Shown here: piece after piece, positions 10,082 through 19,767 of the stretch | How positions within the stretch are numbered: position 1 is the first letter of the stretch | How the letters are laid out: each line of letters begins with the position of its first letter | NCBI GenBank assembly: GCA_039566865.1 | Contig: CM076954.1 | Location: 16,888,001 to 16,952,000 of the forward strand | Length of the DNA stretch: 64,000 bases | Origin: Aurelia coerulea | Lineage: Eukaryota; Cnidaria; Scyphozoa; Semaeostomeae; Ulmaridae | Reading direction: 5' to 3' | Made by a program: the position numbers and the translations under genes | The notes under the pieces: generated by a model | The model's input: only the letters and a program-made list of their open reading frames with translations | Told to the model about the DNA's origin: nothing | Database searches by the model: none

Positions 10082-10323
10082 AAAGCACACTGTCGTGGCA
10101 CTGATTGGATGAATAAGACAATAATAAAGAATTGAATTAGGCAAGCTTCACTAATTTCGCTGTACACTGAAATTCATGAAGGTGATAACAATCTTACTCC
10201 CTTTATTCTCGAAACAAAGTATGATCCAAGAGCATAAAGGCTTGGTAATTATTCAGAGGCCAGATCTTTTGTCAGTGATTTCGACATCGCGACTAGCCAA
10301 TCAAAGACACGACAGTGTGCCTT
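10082..10323. mobile_element. MITE with GCACACTGTCGTG ends
   Basis: Left GCACACTGTCGTGGCACTGA with TTGG, right CCAATCAAAGACACGACAGT followed by GTGCCTTTAA. The ends resemble the AGGCAGTCTGTC termini at 22.1 kb, so this probably belongs to the same TTAA-target group. The left TTAA is not intact. Confidence 0.55.
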
Positions 10324-10329
10324 TAAATG

Positions 10330-11185
10330 AGAACATTCTCCAAAGATGATTTGCGTCAACGAGGAGAAGACATTGCTCACACTGAAGGATTCGTTGATTG
10401 TTGGATCGAGGGAAGGTTCATCTTTGTTTCAACCTAGTGAGTCTGATGTTTGTGGAGTTTGACATTTCATTTTAGTTCTTTTCGGCATTTATAAACGAAT
10501 TTCATGTGAAAGAAAATGACTACAGGCAAATTCAAGAGTCAGGCTATTCCGCGAAGAAGGGACGGTCGTAGCACTTCCTTGCCAGTGGTACCAGCTAATC
10601 GTTTGACCAATGATGTTGACATACGAGAAGAATTCGATTTCTACTAAGCAAATTCTTTCAAATTGTTTCATTATTTTGAACCTCGTTTGCAGAACGGCTT
10701 AACGATCAACAAAATGAATCCCTACATTAATCACAAAATGACGCGATGATCTTAAAGTGAATGACGTGAGATATATAGCGCTTGTCTATAAAAAGGACAA
10801 AGAAAAACCTAATCCCTCGTTTCTTTAGCATAGCTTTCATTCGCCACGAGCTGGATTATCAAATACAACAGGCTATTTATAAATCTATGAGATCTCAACT
10901 TTTAACTCAGGTTATTCACTTCAAAGAGTTATTTGATTTTCGCAAAATCAGCTCTCCTGGCATTACATTATTTCAAAATGTGTTCAAGTAAAGTGTTTAT
11001 CGGTTAATAGAGTCAATATGGCTGATGGTTAGTTTAATCATAGTGATAGAATTAAAAATTTCTTCTCAGGAAATTTCTGAATGTACGTAGGTCATCTTTT
11101 GAGTAGCTACAGAAGTGCAAATTCCAAATTCTAGCAGATCTTTAAAATCGCTTGGAATAATTGTATTATGCCTCTTGGAATTGCA
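10330..11185. other. Non-coding stretch, nothing recognised
   Basis: AT-rich; small ORFs lack splice sites or recognisable composition. No repeat arms were seen. Confidence 0.35.
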
Positions 11186-11187
11186 CC

Positions 11188-11345
11188 TTCATTCTCCCAA
11201 TGGGATAACATGTGCTAAACAAGTGTACAAGTCATTGCTGTGAGGCAGAAATGCCACGAAAATTTGATCGTGATTTTATCCCGTTTTTGAAGGCTCTTGA
11301 GGGGGCTTTCACGAGAAAATCCTTCATGCATTTTTAAATTTACGG
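11188..11345 (+). repeat. Truncated copy of dispersed repeat family R1
   Basis: TTCATTCTCCCAATGGGATA and GTCATTGCTGTG and GATCGTGATTTTA match the copy at 61720-62020; the later part resembles 27066 and 58512. It is cut off after about 155 bp. Confidence 0.6.
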
Positions 11346-11464
11346 TGAAGGGCATTGAGCCGGTCTGCGTTTGGGACATTGAGTCGCGTGGGCTAGACAT
11401 TACACAGGCTACGTCATCACTTTGATATGGATATCGATGAACCACGCTTGCAAATATGAGAGTT

Positions 11465-11536
11465 GACGAGATAGCTCTGTCGGTAAAGCGTCTGCCTAGA
11501 TAGCAAGAGGTCGCGAGTTCAAAACTCCCTCTCGTC
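11465..11536 (+). tRNA. tRNA-shaped sequence, probable tRNA relic or SINE head
   Basis: The 72-mer folds with canonical segment lengths: a 7-bp acceptor stem GACGAGA/TCTCGTC, spacer TA, D arm from GCT to AGC, anticodon stem TCTGC/GCAAG with loop CTAGATA (nominal anticodon AGA at 11498-11500), a 5-nt variable loop, T stem GCGAG/CTCCC with loop TTCAAAA. The A-box-like TAGCTCTGTCGG and B-box-like GAGTTCAAAACTC are visible. AGA would be serine, but serine tRNAs have a long variable arm and this one does not. The T and anticodon stems each carry a mismatch and the loop is TTCAAAA rather than TTCRANY. A functional tRNA is therefore doubtful. Confidence 0.5.
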
Positions 11537-11727
11537 ATACATTTTCAATTTTTCCATTTGTCGAAAAATTTACCCAAATAATCGAAATTTAGGGTATGTT
11601 TGATTGATACCATGTCGGAAAATGATTGGACTTGGTAGACAAAATTGTGTTTGATCGACTCAGAAATTCTCAAAACAGTAGGTTTGATAGGTTTGGTAAG
11701 CCTCCTGAACCTTCTGTTTTTTTCCAG

Positions 11728-11962
11728 TAATTTATTTTGAGTGGGCAGGAAGTATATCTAGCTACTTAAAGCTAATTTAAGCCCACTGTGCATGCCGCAT
11801 CCAGGCACGGGACCCCTAGTTTAACGTCCCTTCCGAAGGACGGCGAGGTGAGTTGCGAAGTCAAGCCTCCGAGGTCACCCATCCGGAGTTTGACCTCACT
11901 CGACCGAGCTTAACTTCAGACTCCTGACGGTAACTGATTAAGCCGCTCGGCCACTCACCCCA
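11728..11962 (-). mobile_element. SINE with 5S-rRNA-like internal promoter, copy 1
   Basis: Read on the minus strand, GAAGTTAAGC is followed after exactly 23 nt by GGATGGGTGACC, the spacing and sequence of the 5S rRNA internal control region (box A and box C). GGTCG also matches just after the first block. About 45 nt upstream is TGGCCGAGCGG, identical in form to the A box of class II (Leu/Ser) tRNAs. Downstream comes GGGACGTTAAACTAGGGGTC and a TTTATT-type tail. The second copy at 18835-19073 matches along the full length, defining an element of about 235-240 bp. Confidence 0.8.
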
Positions 11963-12026
11963 CAAGTCAGCAGGTTTGACAGACTTTGGAGAGATTCTCA
12001 TTGCCGTAAGGAAACCCTGATGGTGA

Positions 12027-13043
12027 ATCCGAAACTTACCATCTGGGAAATACAGTTCCGTCGCTTCCTTTCAAACAATCTTATCTGGGGTCCCCCAAGG
12101 CTCGGTGTTAGGTCCTATTCTTTTTAATGTATATATAAATGATCTTTTTCTGTTTATTAAACAGGCAACGCTATATAATTATGCCGACGACAACACGCTT
12201 GCTTGTTTCTCTAGGACTCTACCAGATTTGGTGCGAGACTTAGAGGCAGAAGCAGGCGTTGCACTTGATTGGTTAAAGGAAAACCATATGATTGCAAATC
12301 CATCAAAGTTTCATGCACTGTTAATTAAAAAAGACCAGACAACTACCAGTGGTGAGAAAATAAGTATTCAAGGAAAAAAAATCATGTCTGAAGATTCAGT
12401 CAAACTTCTCGGGATTCAACTAGATTATAAACTAAACTTTGATCCACACATCGCAGTACTTTGTAGAAAAGCTGCAACTCAACTTAATGTCCTAAAGAGG
12501 CTTCGAGCTTATATTGGTTTTGATGCGAGAGAAGTCCTTGTTCAGAGCTTTGTTTATTCTAATTTCAATTATTGTCCTTTAGTATGGCATTTTTGTTCAG
12601 CTAAATCAATGCATAAGATTGAGAAGGTACAAGAACGTGCACTTAGGTTCCTTCATAATGATCATGTCAATTCATATAATGACCTTCTACTGAAATCAAA
12701 ACGATGCACCATGCATGTTTACCGACTTAGAGCTATCTCCATAGAAATGTTCAAGACTCTAAATGGTCTGAATCCATCCCTCATGAAAGATATTTTTCAA
12801 GTTAGATCCTCTAATTATTCATCACGAAATCCTAATAACCTTACTCATTACAGACCAAACCAGGTTACTTTCGGTGCTAGCAGTCTCAAGTTCTTAGGAC
12901 CGCAGATTTGGAATTGCTTACCAAATGAGCTAAAATCGGCTGAAAGCCTTAATATTTTCAAAAGGTTAATATCACAATGGGATGGCCCCACGTGCAAATG
13001 CAACGCCTGTCGTTTTACTGTAAATAATGTACAAACCGTTTAA
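12027..13043 (+). mobile_element. 5'-truncated LINE with reverse transcriptase palm and C-terminus
   Basis: A continuous ORF of 338 codons from after the stop at 12024 to TAA at 13041. The RT signature G-V-P-Q-G-S (12087-12104) is followed by L-G-P-I-L-F-N-V-Y-I-N-D-L and the catalytic Y-A-D-D (12180-12191), then L-G-I-Q-L-D, a Y-C-P-L-V-W-H motif, the K-V-Q-E-R-A-L-R-F thumb motif and a terminal C-K-C-N-A-C. This order is typical of CR1/jockey-clade elements in cnidarians. RT domains upstream, the endonuclease and ORF1 are absent, so it cannot move by itself; the ORF nevertheless has no internal stop, which suggests a fairly young insertion. No proper ATG begins it. Confidence 0.9.
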
Positions 13044-13103
13044 AAAAATGTATTTATTTTAATTTACAATGTCTACAGTTTTCAGAGTTTTGTAAGTTTG
13101 AAA

Positions 13104-13268
13104 GTTCTGTTGACTCACCGTGTTCCTTGGACTCATCCGGTTCTTTTGACTGACCCGGTTCTTTTGACTCATCCGGTTTTTTTTGACTCATCCGTTTCTT
13201 TTGACTGACCCGGTTCTTTTGACTCATCCGGTTCTTTTGACTCACCCGGTTCTTTCGACTCACCCGGT
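13104..13268 (+). repeat. 18-bp minisatellite (TTCTTTTGACTCATCCGG)
   Basis: About nine units differing mainly as CATCC or CACCC or GACCC. It lies 60 bp past the LINE stop codon and may be the LINE 3' end or a later expansion. The unit GACTCACCCGGTA also appears singly at 14907, 36131 and 58759. Confidence 0.9.
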
Positions 13269-13665
13269 ATCTTAAAAAGAAAGTCGACCGACAATTTTAA
13301 ATTTTCGGTTTCTTTCAACAGGAATTCTTGGAAAGCACACTTGAAACAAAGAAATAAAGCTGGCGAGATGCTATAGTAGATAGATATTTTTAAGTTACTT
13401 CAAGACATTACGAAGTAGCAGAAAGTAGTTTTTATTTATAACAAAAATGCACTAAAAAGAAGAAAAATTTGGAATGAGCTATAGCCTTCGAGCAGACTAT
13501 TTATATGAACATGATTGCCGAGAATACATAATAAAAGTAGATAAATAAAGGGACCAGGTGAGTCCAAAGAGTTTAGTTGCTAGGTTACCTATCCGTTAAA
13601 AATCTGGCGATCAACTGTTTTATTCAAAATGTTTCAATCAGGTTTTGTCATAATTGTTTGGTGAA

Positions 13666-14075
13666 TACTTTAAGGGAAGAAACTTTCGTGTTTTTCGCGT
13701 TTTGGCCGAAATTCGAAAACTTTTTATTCCGCAAAATGTCCTTAAATGTGAAATTTCGCGAATAATTTTGTTCCTGGGAAATTTCCCAAAATATAGAATC
13801 AAGCATATGTCTTAAAAAGATTCAAGGAAATTCAATATGATCTCGTTTAAGAACAACCGTCTCGAACTATGTACACGTGCGTATGGACGATTAGGAAGAT
13901 CATTCAATCCATAGACTTTGAGACATTAAAAAATTTGAGAAGAAAGCTAATTCGCGAAAGTTTATTGCCGTAAAATTTCCCATTTTGGCCGATTCGCGAA
14001 TGGTAATTTCCAAAAATGTCGCGCTTTCCCAACTCGCAAAATTTTCTTCCCGCGAAAGCTTCTTCCCTTAAAGTA
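13666..14075. mobile_element. 410-bp TIR element with TACTTTAAGGGAAG ends
   Basis: Left TACTTTAAGGGAAGAAACTT with TCG, right CGCGAAAGCTTCTTCCCTTA followed by AAGTA are inverted. CGCGAA/TTCGCG motifs recur inside. No coding capacity. Confidence 0.7.
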
Positions 14076-14079
14076 GACC

Positions 14080-14905
14080 ACTTTATATCCACTTCTCGAG
14101 TCAACTTTCTACCTGCGGACACCTCGAGAAGTGGGCATCCCGCTATAGCGGACACTACGCTTTCGTCCCGATAAACAGATGTCGATAAAGATTACCTTGA
14201 AATTCGAGCACATAGTTAAAGCGGACAAAGTCCATTGGTGCCGAAATCCTTTTCAGGGAGGCTTTATTTCCACGAGAATATCGTTGCTGACCTGTATGCT
14301 CCCCCATTCACAATGGAAACTTAAACAAACTTAAAGTAAAACCAGGTTATCAAATGCTGCATTCTAACTGGTCAATTCAACGAGTAGAATTCATTTGATT
14401 GGTCGAAAATCAGCCTGGTTTAGAAAAAGCTGGTTGAACTTTGTTAGTGTTAATGGGTAAAGATATAAAAAATTTCGTCAAAGCCTTATTTCAAGGTCAA
14501 TGGACCTATTCATGAGCAAAAAAGTGTTCACTCTGTAACGATTTAGGATACTACTGGTTGGTTTAAATGGCAACAGTTCTATTATGCAATTGAAAGCACT
14601 TAATTGAGCAGAAAAAAATTCCTCCTGAGTGGTCATCTTTGCATCAAAACGTCAGAATTTTTACTCTGGTGGTTGCTAACCTTATGCACAGAACTGTTTA
14701 CGGCTTACTTGTATATACACTGTATGTAGAAGTGATTATCAATCACCCAGAGATGATCGTTGTTTTTGATTAATTGATTGATCAGCAAACCGTCCATCTG
14801 TCTATCAATAGCGATAACTACGAACTTGTAATCAATCTAGTTGTAACTTTTCAAATCGGTTTTTATTTTGTGTTGCGTTATTTTTCAAACAATGGATACA
14901 TTTTC
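14080..14905. other. Non-coding stretch with one weak inverted repeat
   Basis: A diverged inverted pair (AACTTAAAGTAAAACCAGG near 14330 and CCTGGTTTAGAAAAAGCTGG near 14415) may be an old MITE. No exon was found. Confidence 0.4.
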
Positions 14906-14924
14906 TGACTCACCCGGTATTTCC

Positions 14925-15073
14925 TAGACTCAATACAACGTCCCAGTTACAACAACAACAACATTTTTATAATTGAATTGAATTGCAGCGCAGCAACAAC
15001 GCATTTCAGCTGCAATTATCTTTCTGTAAAAATGGAATGGAGTGAAAACATTGGGACGAGTGGATTGAGTCTA
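14925..15073. mobile_element. 149-bp MITE with 9-bp target duplication
   Basis: Ends TAGACTCAAT and ATTGAGTCTA are inverted and flanked by identical GGTATTTCC at 14916-14924 and 15074-15082. CGTCCCA/TGGGACG continue the inverted arms imperfectly. Confidence 0.75.
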
Positions 15074-15405
15074 GGTATTTCCTACAATGAAATACCCTGG
15101 GTGCCAGAGCCAAACATTTAGATTTATAATGAAACAACTTGGTTTTCAAGCATGATCTACAGTGTGATGCTTAGCATAATTCATTTGCTAAGTAACTGCA
15201 TTAGAAATTGATTTATTTTTACATATAAGTCACCTGCGTTTCACTTTTTTTCCTCTGGAGAATGGTCAAGATTGCAGAAAGTGTTCGAAGCTGGAAAAAA
15301 TTAGCAAACCTACGTTGTTGATATTTATGCAGCATTTTCATGAACAATTTTCAAACAAGATCACCCAGCACCAGAATGCATGCCAGTGTCTAAAGTACAA
15401 TCCTC

Positions 15406-15894
15406 AAAAGGCTGATTTCCAGTCGGTAGAGTTTTCCGAGCAGATGGGAACCCCGGGGGGGTACTTGACTTAAATTTGTACGGGGGTGTGCCCACGAAAA
15501 ATTTTTTTTTACCCTGCTCCAAAATTTTCGCTCAAAATGATAAGCTGTTCCAGAAAAAATTGGTGAAAAGTATACTCAAAAACATTAAATTTGACCGAAA
15601 AACGACCCAATCTAGCAGAATATTCCCCTTTGACATGTTTTGACAGCCTGCTCTAGAAAAATTGCTTCATTTTGATACCCTGTGCTAGAAAAAATTGGTG
15701 AAAACGATACCCTTAAAAACGGCACATCCCCGTCTGACAAATATACTAAGTACCCCCCCCCCCCGGGATGGGAACTCGATTTTTACGACAGAAAATGTTG
15801 CAAATGAATAGAAATTGAAGCTTCAACGACTTTTTCTTGAGCAAAATTCCACCCGCTCGGAAAATTTCACTGACTGGAAAGCAGGCTTCCTTAA
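15406..15894. mobile_element. MITE with GGCTGATTTCCAGTC ends, interrupted by a hAT-like MITE
   Basis: Left AAGGCTGATTTCCAGTCGG with GTTTTCCGAGC, right GCTCGGAAAATTTCACTGAC with TGGAAAGCAGGCTT. A shorter uninterrupted relative is at 20421-20560. The 15452-15767 element is inserted into it. Confidence 0.75.
15452..15767. mobile_element. hAT-like MITE, 316 bp, 8-bp TSD
   Basis: The element begins CCCGGGGGGGTAC and ends TACC(C)nGGG. It is flanked by a perfect 8-bp duplication ATGGGAAC (15444-15451 and 15768-15775). Eight-base duplications are the hallmark of the hAT superfamily; assignment is by TSD only. Subterminal ACGGGG/CCCCGT and a repeated AAAAATTGGTGAAAA follow. A relative is at 24479-24858. 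Confidence 0.8.
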
Positions 15895-15899
15895 ATCTG

Positions 15900-16250
15900 G
15901 TTGTGCGACCCATCGCACAAGCTGTTCTCAGATCAAGCGCTTGTTTCTTTGTGGCACGAGATAATGACTTATGTAATTGTCCTTAGAAAAGATTTATTGG
16001 CTGTGCTCGTTTTGGTTGCGAAAGAGTTAAACTTGATTCAACCCCCAAATATGGTTTCGCGCTCGCCAGGGATCGCATGATTTCGATCAGGGTTATGAGT
16101 TGCACATGCACATATAGATGACTGCTCGGTCCTGTGACCAAATTAACCCAAGTGGAAACCCGCCTTTAGCTAGTCGCTTTCAAAGAAAGCCCCCCAAAAC
16201 AGCAGGGTTTCTCATAATAAAACTTCATTATCTCAAACTTGAATACGTTT
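15900..16250. other. Stretch upstream of the prepropeptide polyadenylation region
   Basis: No exon or repeat arms recognised. Confidence 0.35.
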
Positions 16251-16254
16251 CTTA

Positions 16255-16260
16255 TTTATT
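16255..16260 (-). terminator. Polyadenylation signal of the prepropeptide gene
   Basis: AATAAA on the minus strand (TTTATT on the plus), about 100 nt after the stop codon at 16361-16363. Confidence 0.55.
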
Positions 16261-16360
16261 TACTTGACAAATTTAACATCGATATCCTATTTAGTTGATA
16301 TACAATTCTTTATACATTTTTGCCGTGAGTGTTTTTTGCAAGTGAGAGTAAGAATGCAAG

Positions 16361-16636
16361 TTATTCATGTCCAAACCAAAATCCAACACGGATCCACTTT
16401 ACACAATGGCCACTGGTCCATTTGGCACAGGCCCAACTTTTGGCACGTGCAATTCTTGCATTAGGCGCGTTCTGCTCTTGGGCCCTGACGGTCTTTTCGT
16501 TCTGAAAGATGTCTTCCTCTGCTATTTCCACTCTTCTCATTTCATCTGACGTACCTTCTTCGTAAAATGGTTTTGCCTGATATAAAGCGATGTTCACGAT
16601 TACACAAATAGCCAGCATCTTCTTGTTAAAACTCAT
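16361..16636 (-). CDS. Secreted prepropeptide with a Trp-rich two-cysteine C-terminal peptide
   Basis: Seen: 91 codons, ATG in an A(-3) context. Residues 1-21 have a KK pair (5-6) and a hydrophobic run (L8 to L18): a signal peptide, probably cut near A21. Residues 24-60 are acidic (E26, E27, D31, E32, E37, E40, E41, D42, E47, E54). R61-I-A-R64 fits a furin-type RxxR site. The remaining 27 residues are cationic (K66, K72, K80, R83, two His, one Glu) with four Trp (68, 73, 81, 87) and two Cys (70, 78) able to close a nine-residue ring. Known: this precursor layout is shared by antimicrobial peptides and by neuropeptide or toxin precursors. I recognise no family; the function is unknown. The reading frame stays open 26 codons upstream, but the signal peptide fixes this ATG. 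The unit appears intronless. Confidence 0.7.
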   Translation of the reverse strand: MSFNKKMLAICVIVNIALYQAKPFYEEGTSDEMRRVEIAEEDIFQNEKTVRAQEQNAPNARIARAKSWACAKWTSGHCVKWIRVGFWFGHE

Positions 16637-16759
16637 GGTTGCTGCTCCTCGATTTGCAGTGGTTAATGCAGCTGTCTCTGAAATGAAATAGTTCACAGTA
16701 AAATTTACATGCAAGAACGTAAGTTTTCAAATCTGATCTAACGTAAAACCACTGGTTAG

Positions 16760-16769
16760 AATATATAAA
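16760..16769 (-). promoter_or_regulatory. Possible TATA box for the prepropeptide gene
   Basis: CTTTATATAT on the minus strand, about 125 nt before the ATG. A TCAG initiator-like site follows some 30 nt downstream. A TTTCATTTCAG acceptor-like sequence at about 16678 could mark a 5'-UTR intron, but no good donor at a plausible distance was found. Confidence 0.35.
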
Positions 16770-17229
16770 GGAATGTACTGTCTCCTCAGATCTAACACAG
16801 GCGGAGCCAGCCACGCTAGGCGGGCTGGCCTGCCTCCATGCTAACACGTCGTCAAGCAAAATCGTTGTATTCGAACAATTAAATTAGTCTTCAAAATCGA
16901 ACAAATGCAGCCTTTTTGCTTTTTCTACCGCATGAAAGAGTCATCAATGTTAAAGTAATTGATCTGAGCAAAATGGCTTGGTCTATGAATGCTAACATAG
17001 AAGGGCTCAAATTTTTGAAAATGTTGGAGTAATTGAGTTGAATTGAAGAAATAGCCTCGTTTTGAGTTAGAGACAGATGGGCCTAAATGCATGCCTGAAT
17101 TCAGTTGTGAACAAGCAAGGAGACACGAGCTGGTAGACACTGGTAGAAGCTGGGCTTCATAATTTTAAACTGAGGAAAACTGTCTTGTCATTCCGCGTTG
17201 TCTCATGAATAGAATAACGGGCTAGGACA

Positions 17230-17720
17230 CTTTAAATGTCACTGTAAAATGCCATTACAGTTTTCTTTGAATTAAGTGGCTTGGAAGGAACTTGGTATTT
17301 TTTGCTGTAAATCTACCGTGAAATTTATTGATATGTTGATTAGTTTCAAAATGGCGGCATTTATTAAATTTGAGGCTATGACTTCATCAAATTTCTAAAT
17401 CCTAAACCAGAAACGATACATATTTCTGCTTCTTGCAACCATATTGTAGACCTTCATAAACTATGGTTTCCTTGAAGGGTACATCATTTTTCTTCTATTG
17501 GTATAGGATTTACGGTGACTAAAAATTTTTCAAAATTTCCCATGAAGTTTTCAAAAAATGATTAAATTGGCGCCATTTTGAAACAAATCAAGATATCAAA
17601 AAGTTTCCACGGCAGATTTACAGCAAAGTACCATAAGTTCATTTCAAGCCATTCAATTCAAAGGAAAATGCCATAGAATTTTACACCGAATTTTTTAAAG
17701 ATTTACCAGATTTGAGCCCT
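17230..17720 (+). mobile_element. Diverged copy of the Mutator-like MITE family
   Basis: Shares the order of motifs with 19768-20291: TTTGAATTAAGTGGCTTGGA, then GACTTCATCAAATTTCTAAA, TAAACCAG, CCATATTGTAGACCTTCATA, AACTATGG, and a closing GAATTTTACACCGA, TTTTTAAAGATTT. Ends are poorly preserved. Confidence 0.65.
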
Positions 17721-17724
17721 AGGT

Positions 17725-18700
17725 TATGAATGCTACAAAGAAAAAACTTAAACACACCATTGTTTCTTTGATGGTGTTTGATGTTTCCGCTTTATTACAC
17801 CCATCGAGATTACCAAATGAAATAGGATAGGCTATTTATAGACCTATGAGATCTCATGTGTTATATTTGCTGCCATTCATTTTGAAAATGACGTTATAAT
17901 TTGTACTGATTCTATAGCCCAAAAAATTCCACAATGGTGAGCTTTACTCGTACTGCAAAAGGGCGATTATTGAAACTTGATTGAGATGGAAAACCACAAT
18001 AGTATATTTAGTTTTACAAACATTGTACGCAATTTTATTATGAGATTAAATTGATGACTGAGACGGATAATTTTCAAAAAAGGGACTTTTTTGTAATTGT
18101 TTGGTCTGGTATTGGTAGCTTAATTTAATTCATCCTGATTTCAACACCACTGTCAGAGCGTGGAAGATTACCAATTTCAAAGCATATGACGGAAATTGAC
18201 AGGTGTATGGTTCCATAACGGGTAAATTCTTATTATGAAGTTAAAAATTCATGTTGTTTGATTCGAATTCACATTTTATCAAATCAAAGTTGATGGCATT
18301 TTTCCCAAATTTAAATTATTTAATTGATAAGTTATCACCAAACTATTAAAAGGGTTGGAAAAAGGGATGAAACATAGCGCTAAACCTATTTGAAACCAGG
18401 CGGTTTAATTATTCAAACATTGACTGATTAGAAAATTTATCCCTTTGAAGATTTGGTAGCAAGGATCAAAATTTCCCTTTAAATTTGCAGCAAAGAACCG
18501 TTATTCAATGAATGAGCAAACCACAAGTAAAGCTGGCGGATTAGCCTAAAAAGTACCGAATTAGATTGATTACGATGAGTCCCTTGTATCCCTGTGGTAA
18601 GCCTTGCTCAACAAGGACTTATGGCCAATGAACAACCATGCGATACGATGCTTTTCTCGTTATGCCAACTTCGTTGTTGGGTTTTATCGTCATCATTATC
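17725..18700. other. Non-coding stretch, nothing recognised
   Basis: AT-rich without splice-bounded ORFs or clear inverted repeats. Confidence 0.35.
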
Positions 18701-18704
18701 TTCA

Positions 18705-18800
18705 TTCGGATAGTTACACCTCAAAGTGGACCCCAATAAGTCAATGACAAATGCATTAAAAAGCAGTGGACCATGGACTAACCTTGTGGCACCCCAAAGT
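18705..18800 (-). mobile_element. Short reverse-transcriptase relic
   Basis: On the minus strand GGGGTGCCACAAGGT encodes G-V-P-Q-G; after a one-base shift the sequence reads L-V-H-G-P-L-L-F-N-A-F-V-I-D-L-L. This matches the GVPQGS-x-LGPLLFN-x-(F/Y)-I-N-D-L block of non-LTR reverse transcriptases. It is a short decayed fragment. Confidence 0.5.
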
Positions 18801-18834
18801 AAATTACCTCAAGCCAAATGCCCATATTTTTTCA

Positions 18835-19073
18835 ATAATTTATTTTGAGTGGGCTGGAAGTATTATAGCTACTTAATAAAGCTAATTTAAGCCCACAATG
18901 CATGCCGCATCCAGGCATGGGACCCCCAGTTTAACATCCCTTCCGAAGAACAACGAGGTGAATTGCAAGGGCAAGCCTCCGAGAAGTCACCCATCTGGAG
19001 TTTGACCTCATTCGACCGAGCTTAACTTCAGTCACCTGACGGAAACTGTATAAGCCGCTCGATGACTCACCCC
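18835..19073 (-). mobile_element. SINE with 5S-rRNA-like internal promoter, copy 2
   Basis: Aligns end to end with 11728-11962, from AATTTATTTTGAGTGGGC to the CTCACCCC at the far end. The 5S-like GAAGTTAAGC is kept; box C reads AGATGGGTGAC and the tRNA-like A box has decayed. Differences are scattered, as expected of independent old insertions. Confidence 0.8.
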
Positions 19074-19767
19074 GTTCAAGCCCGTCTAAGCCCATGGCTT
19101 TCTGTGGTCCTAGAAGGGCTTTGGTACAATCACAATTTTTAGCCCAATCGCAGATGTAGTAACGTTTATCGAAAGTAGATGAATCAATCCAAGAATCTGC
19201 CGCAGACCGTTCCATTTCTAACTTAGCATCCTAACAATACCAGATGTCTCAGAAAAATTACTCCCATTTGCTTCAATTTACAGTTGATCTAAAAATCATT
19301 ATCGAAAAGATATTGCAAAGGCGTATTCTATTACCCTGGGTAGTGTTCTATAAGCTTCAAGCAAAGCTTCGATGTAAATTCCTTGAAAATCGGTGAAAAA
19401 ATCGCCAAGCTATCATCATTTCTCAATCTCCAGATTAGGTCACAGCATCAAAAACCGGACCGTAACAGCACCAGCAATGAATAATTAAAGTATTGTTTCA
19501 AAAATTACATTGGGTTCTCCAGGAAAGGTATAATTGTATTACCATGTTGTGATTTGAAGCAAAGATGAATGGGCCTTGGAGAAATGCATATTTTTTTGGG
19601 CACACCCCTGTACTAGTGAGGTCAACCCTGACCATTGTTATTACCTGTGTAATTCATTTACTTTCAATACAACCTCGTAGCTGTTGCTATCAATGAATCA
19701 ACCTATTGTTGGCAATCATGATTGGTCAAGACTATTCCTTGCTTCGCGCTCTTTTGCGCGCTCTGGT

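Noticed and set aside
13054..13263. ORF with S-Q-K-N-R-x repeats
   Set aside because: Pure translation of the 18-bp minisatellite.
16264..16549. Plus-strand ORFs across the prepropeptide locus
   Set aside because: Shadows of the minus-strand gene, which has the signal peptide, cleavage site and polyadenylation signal.
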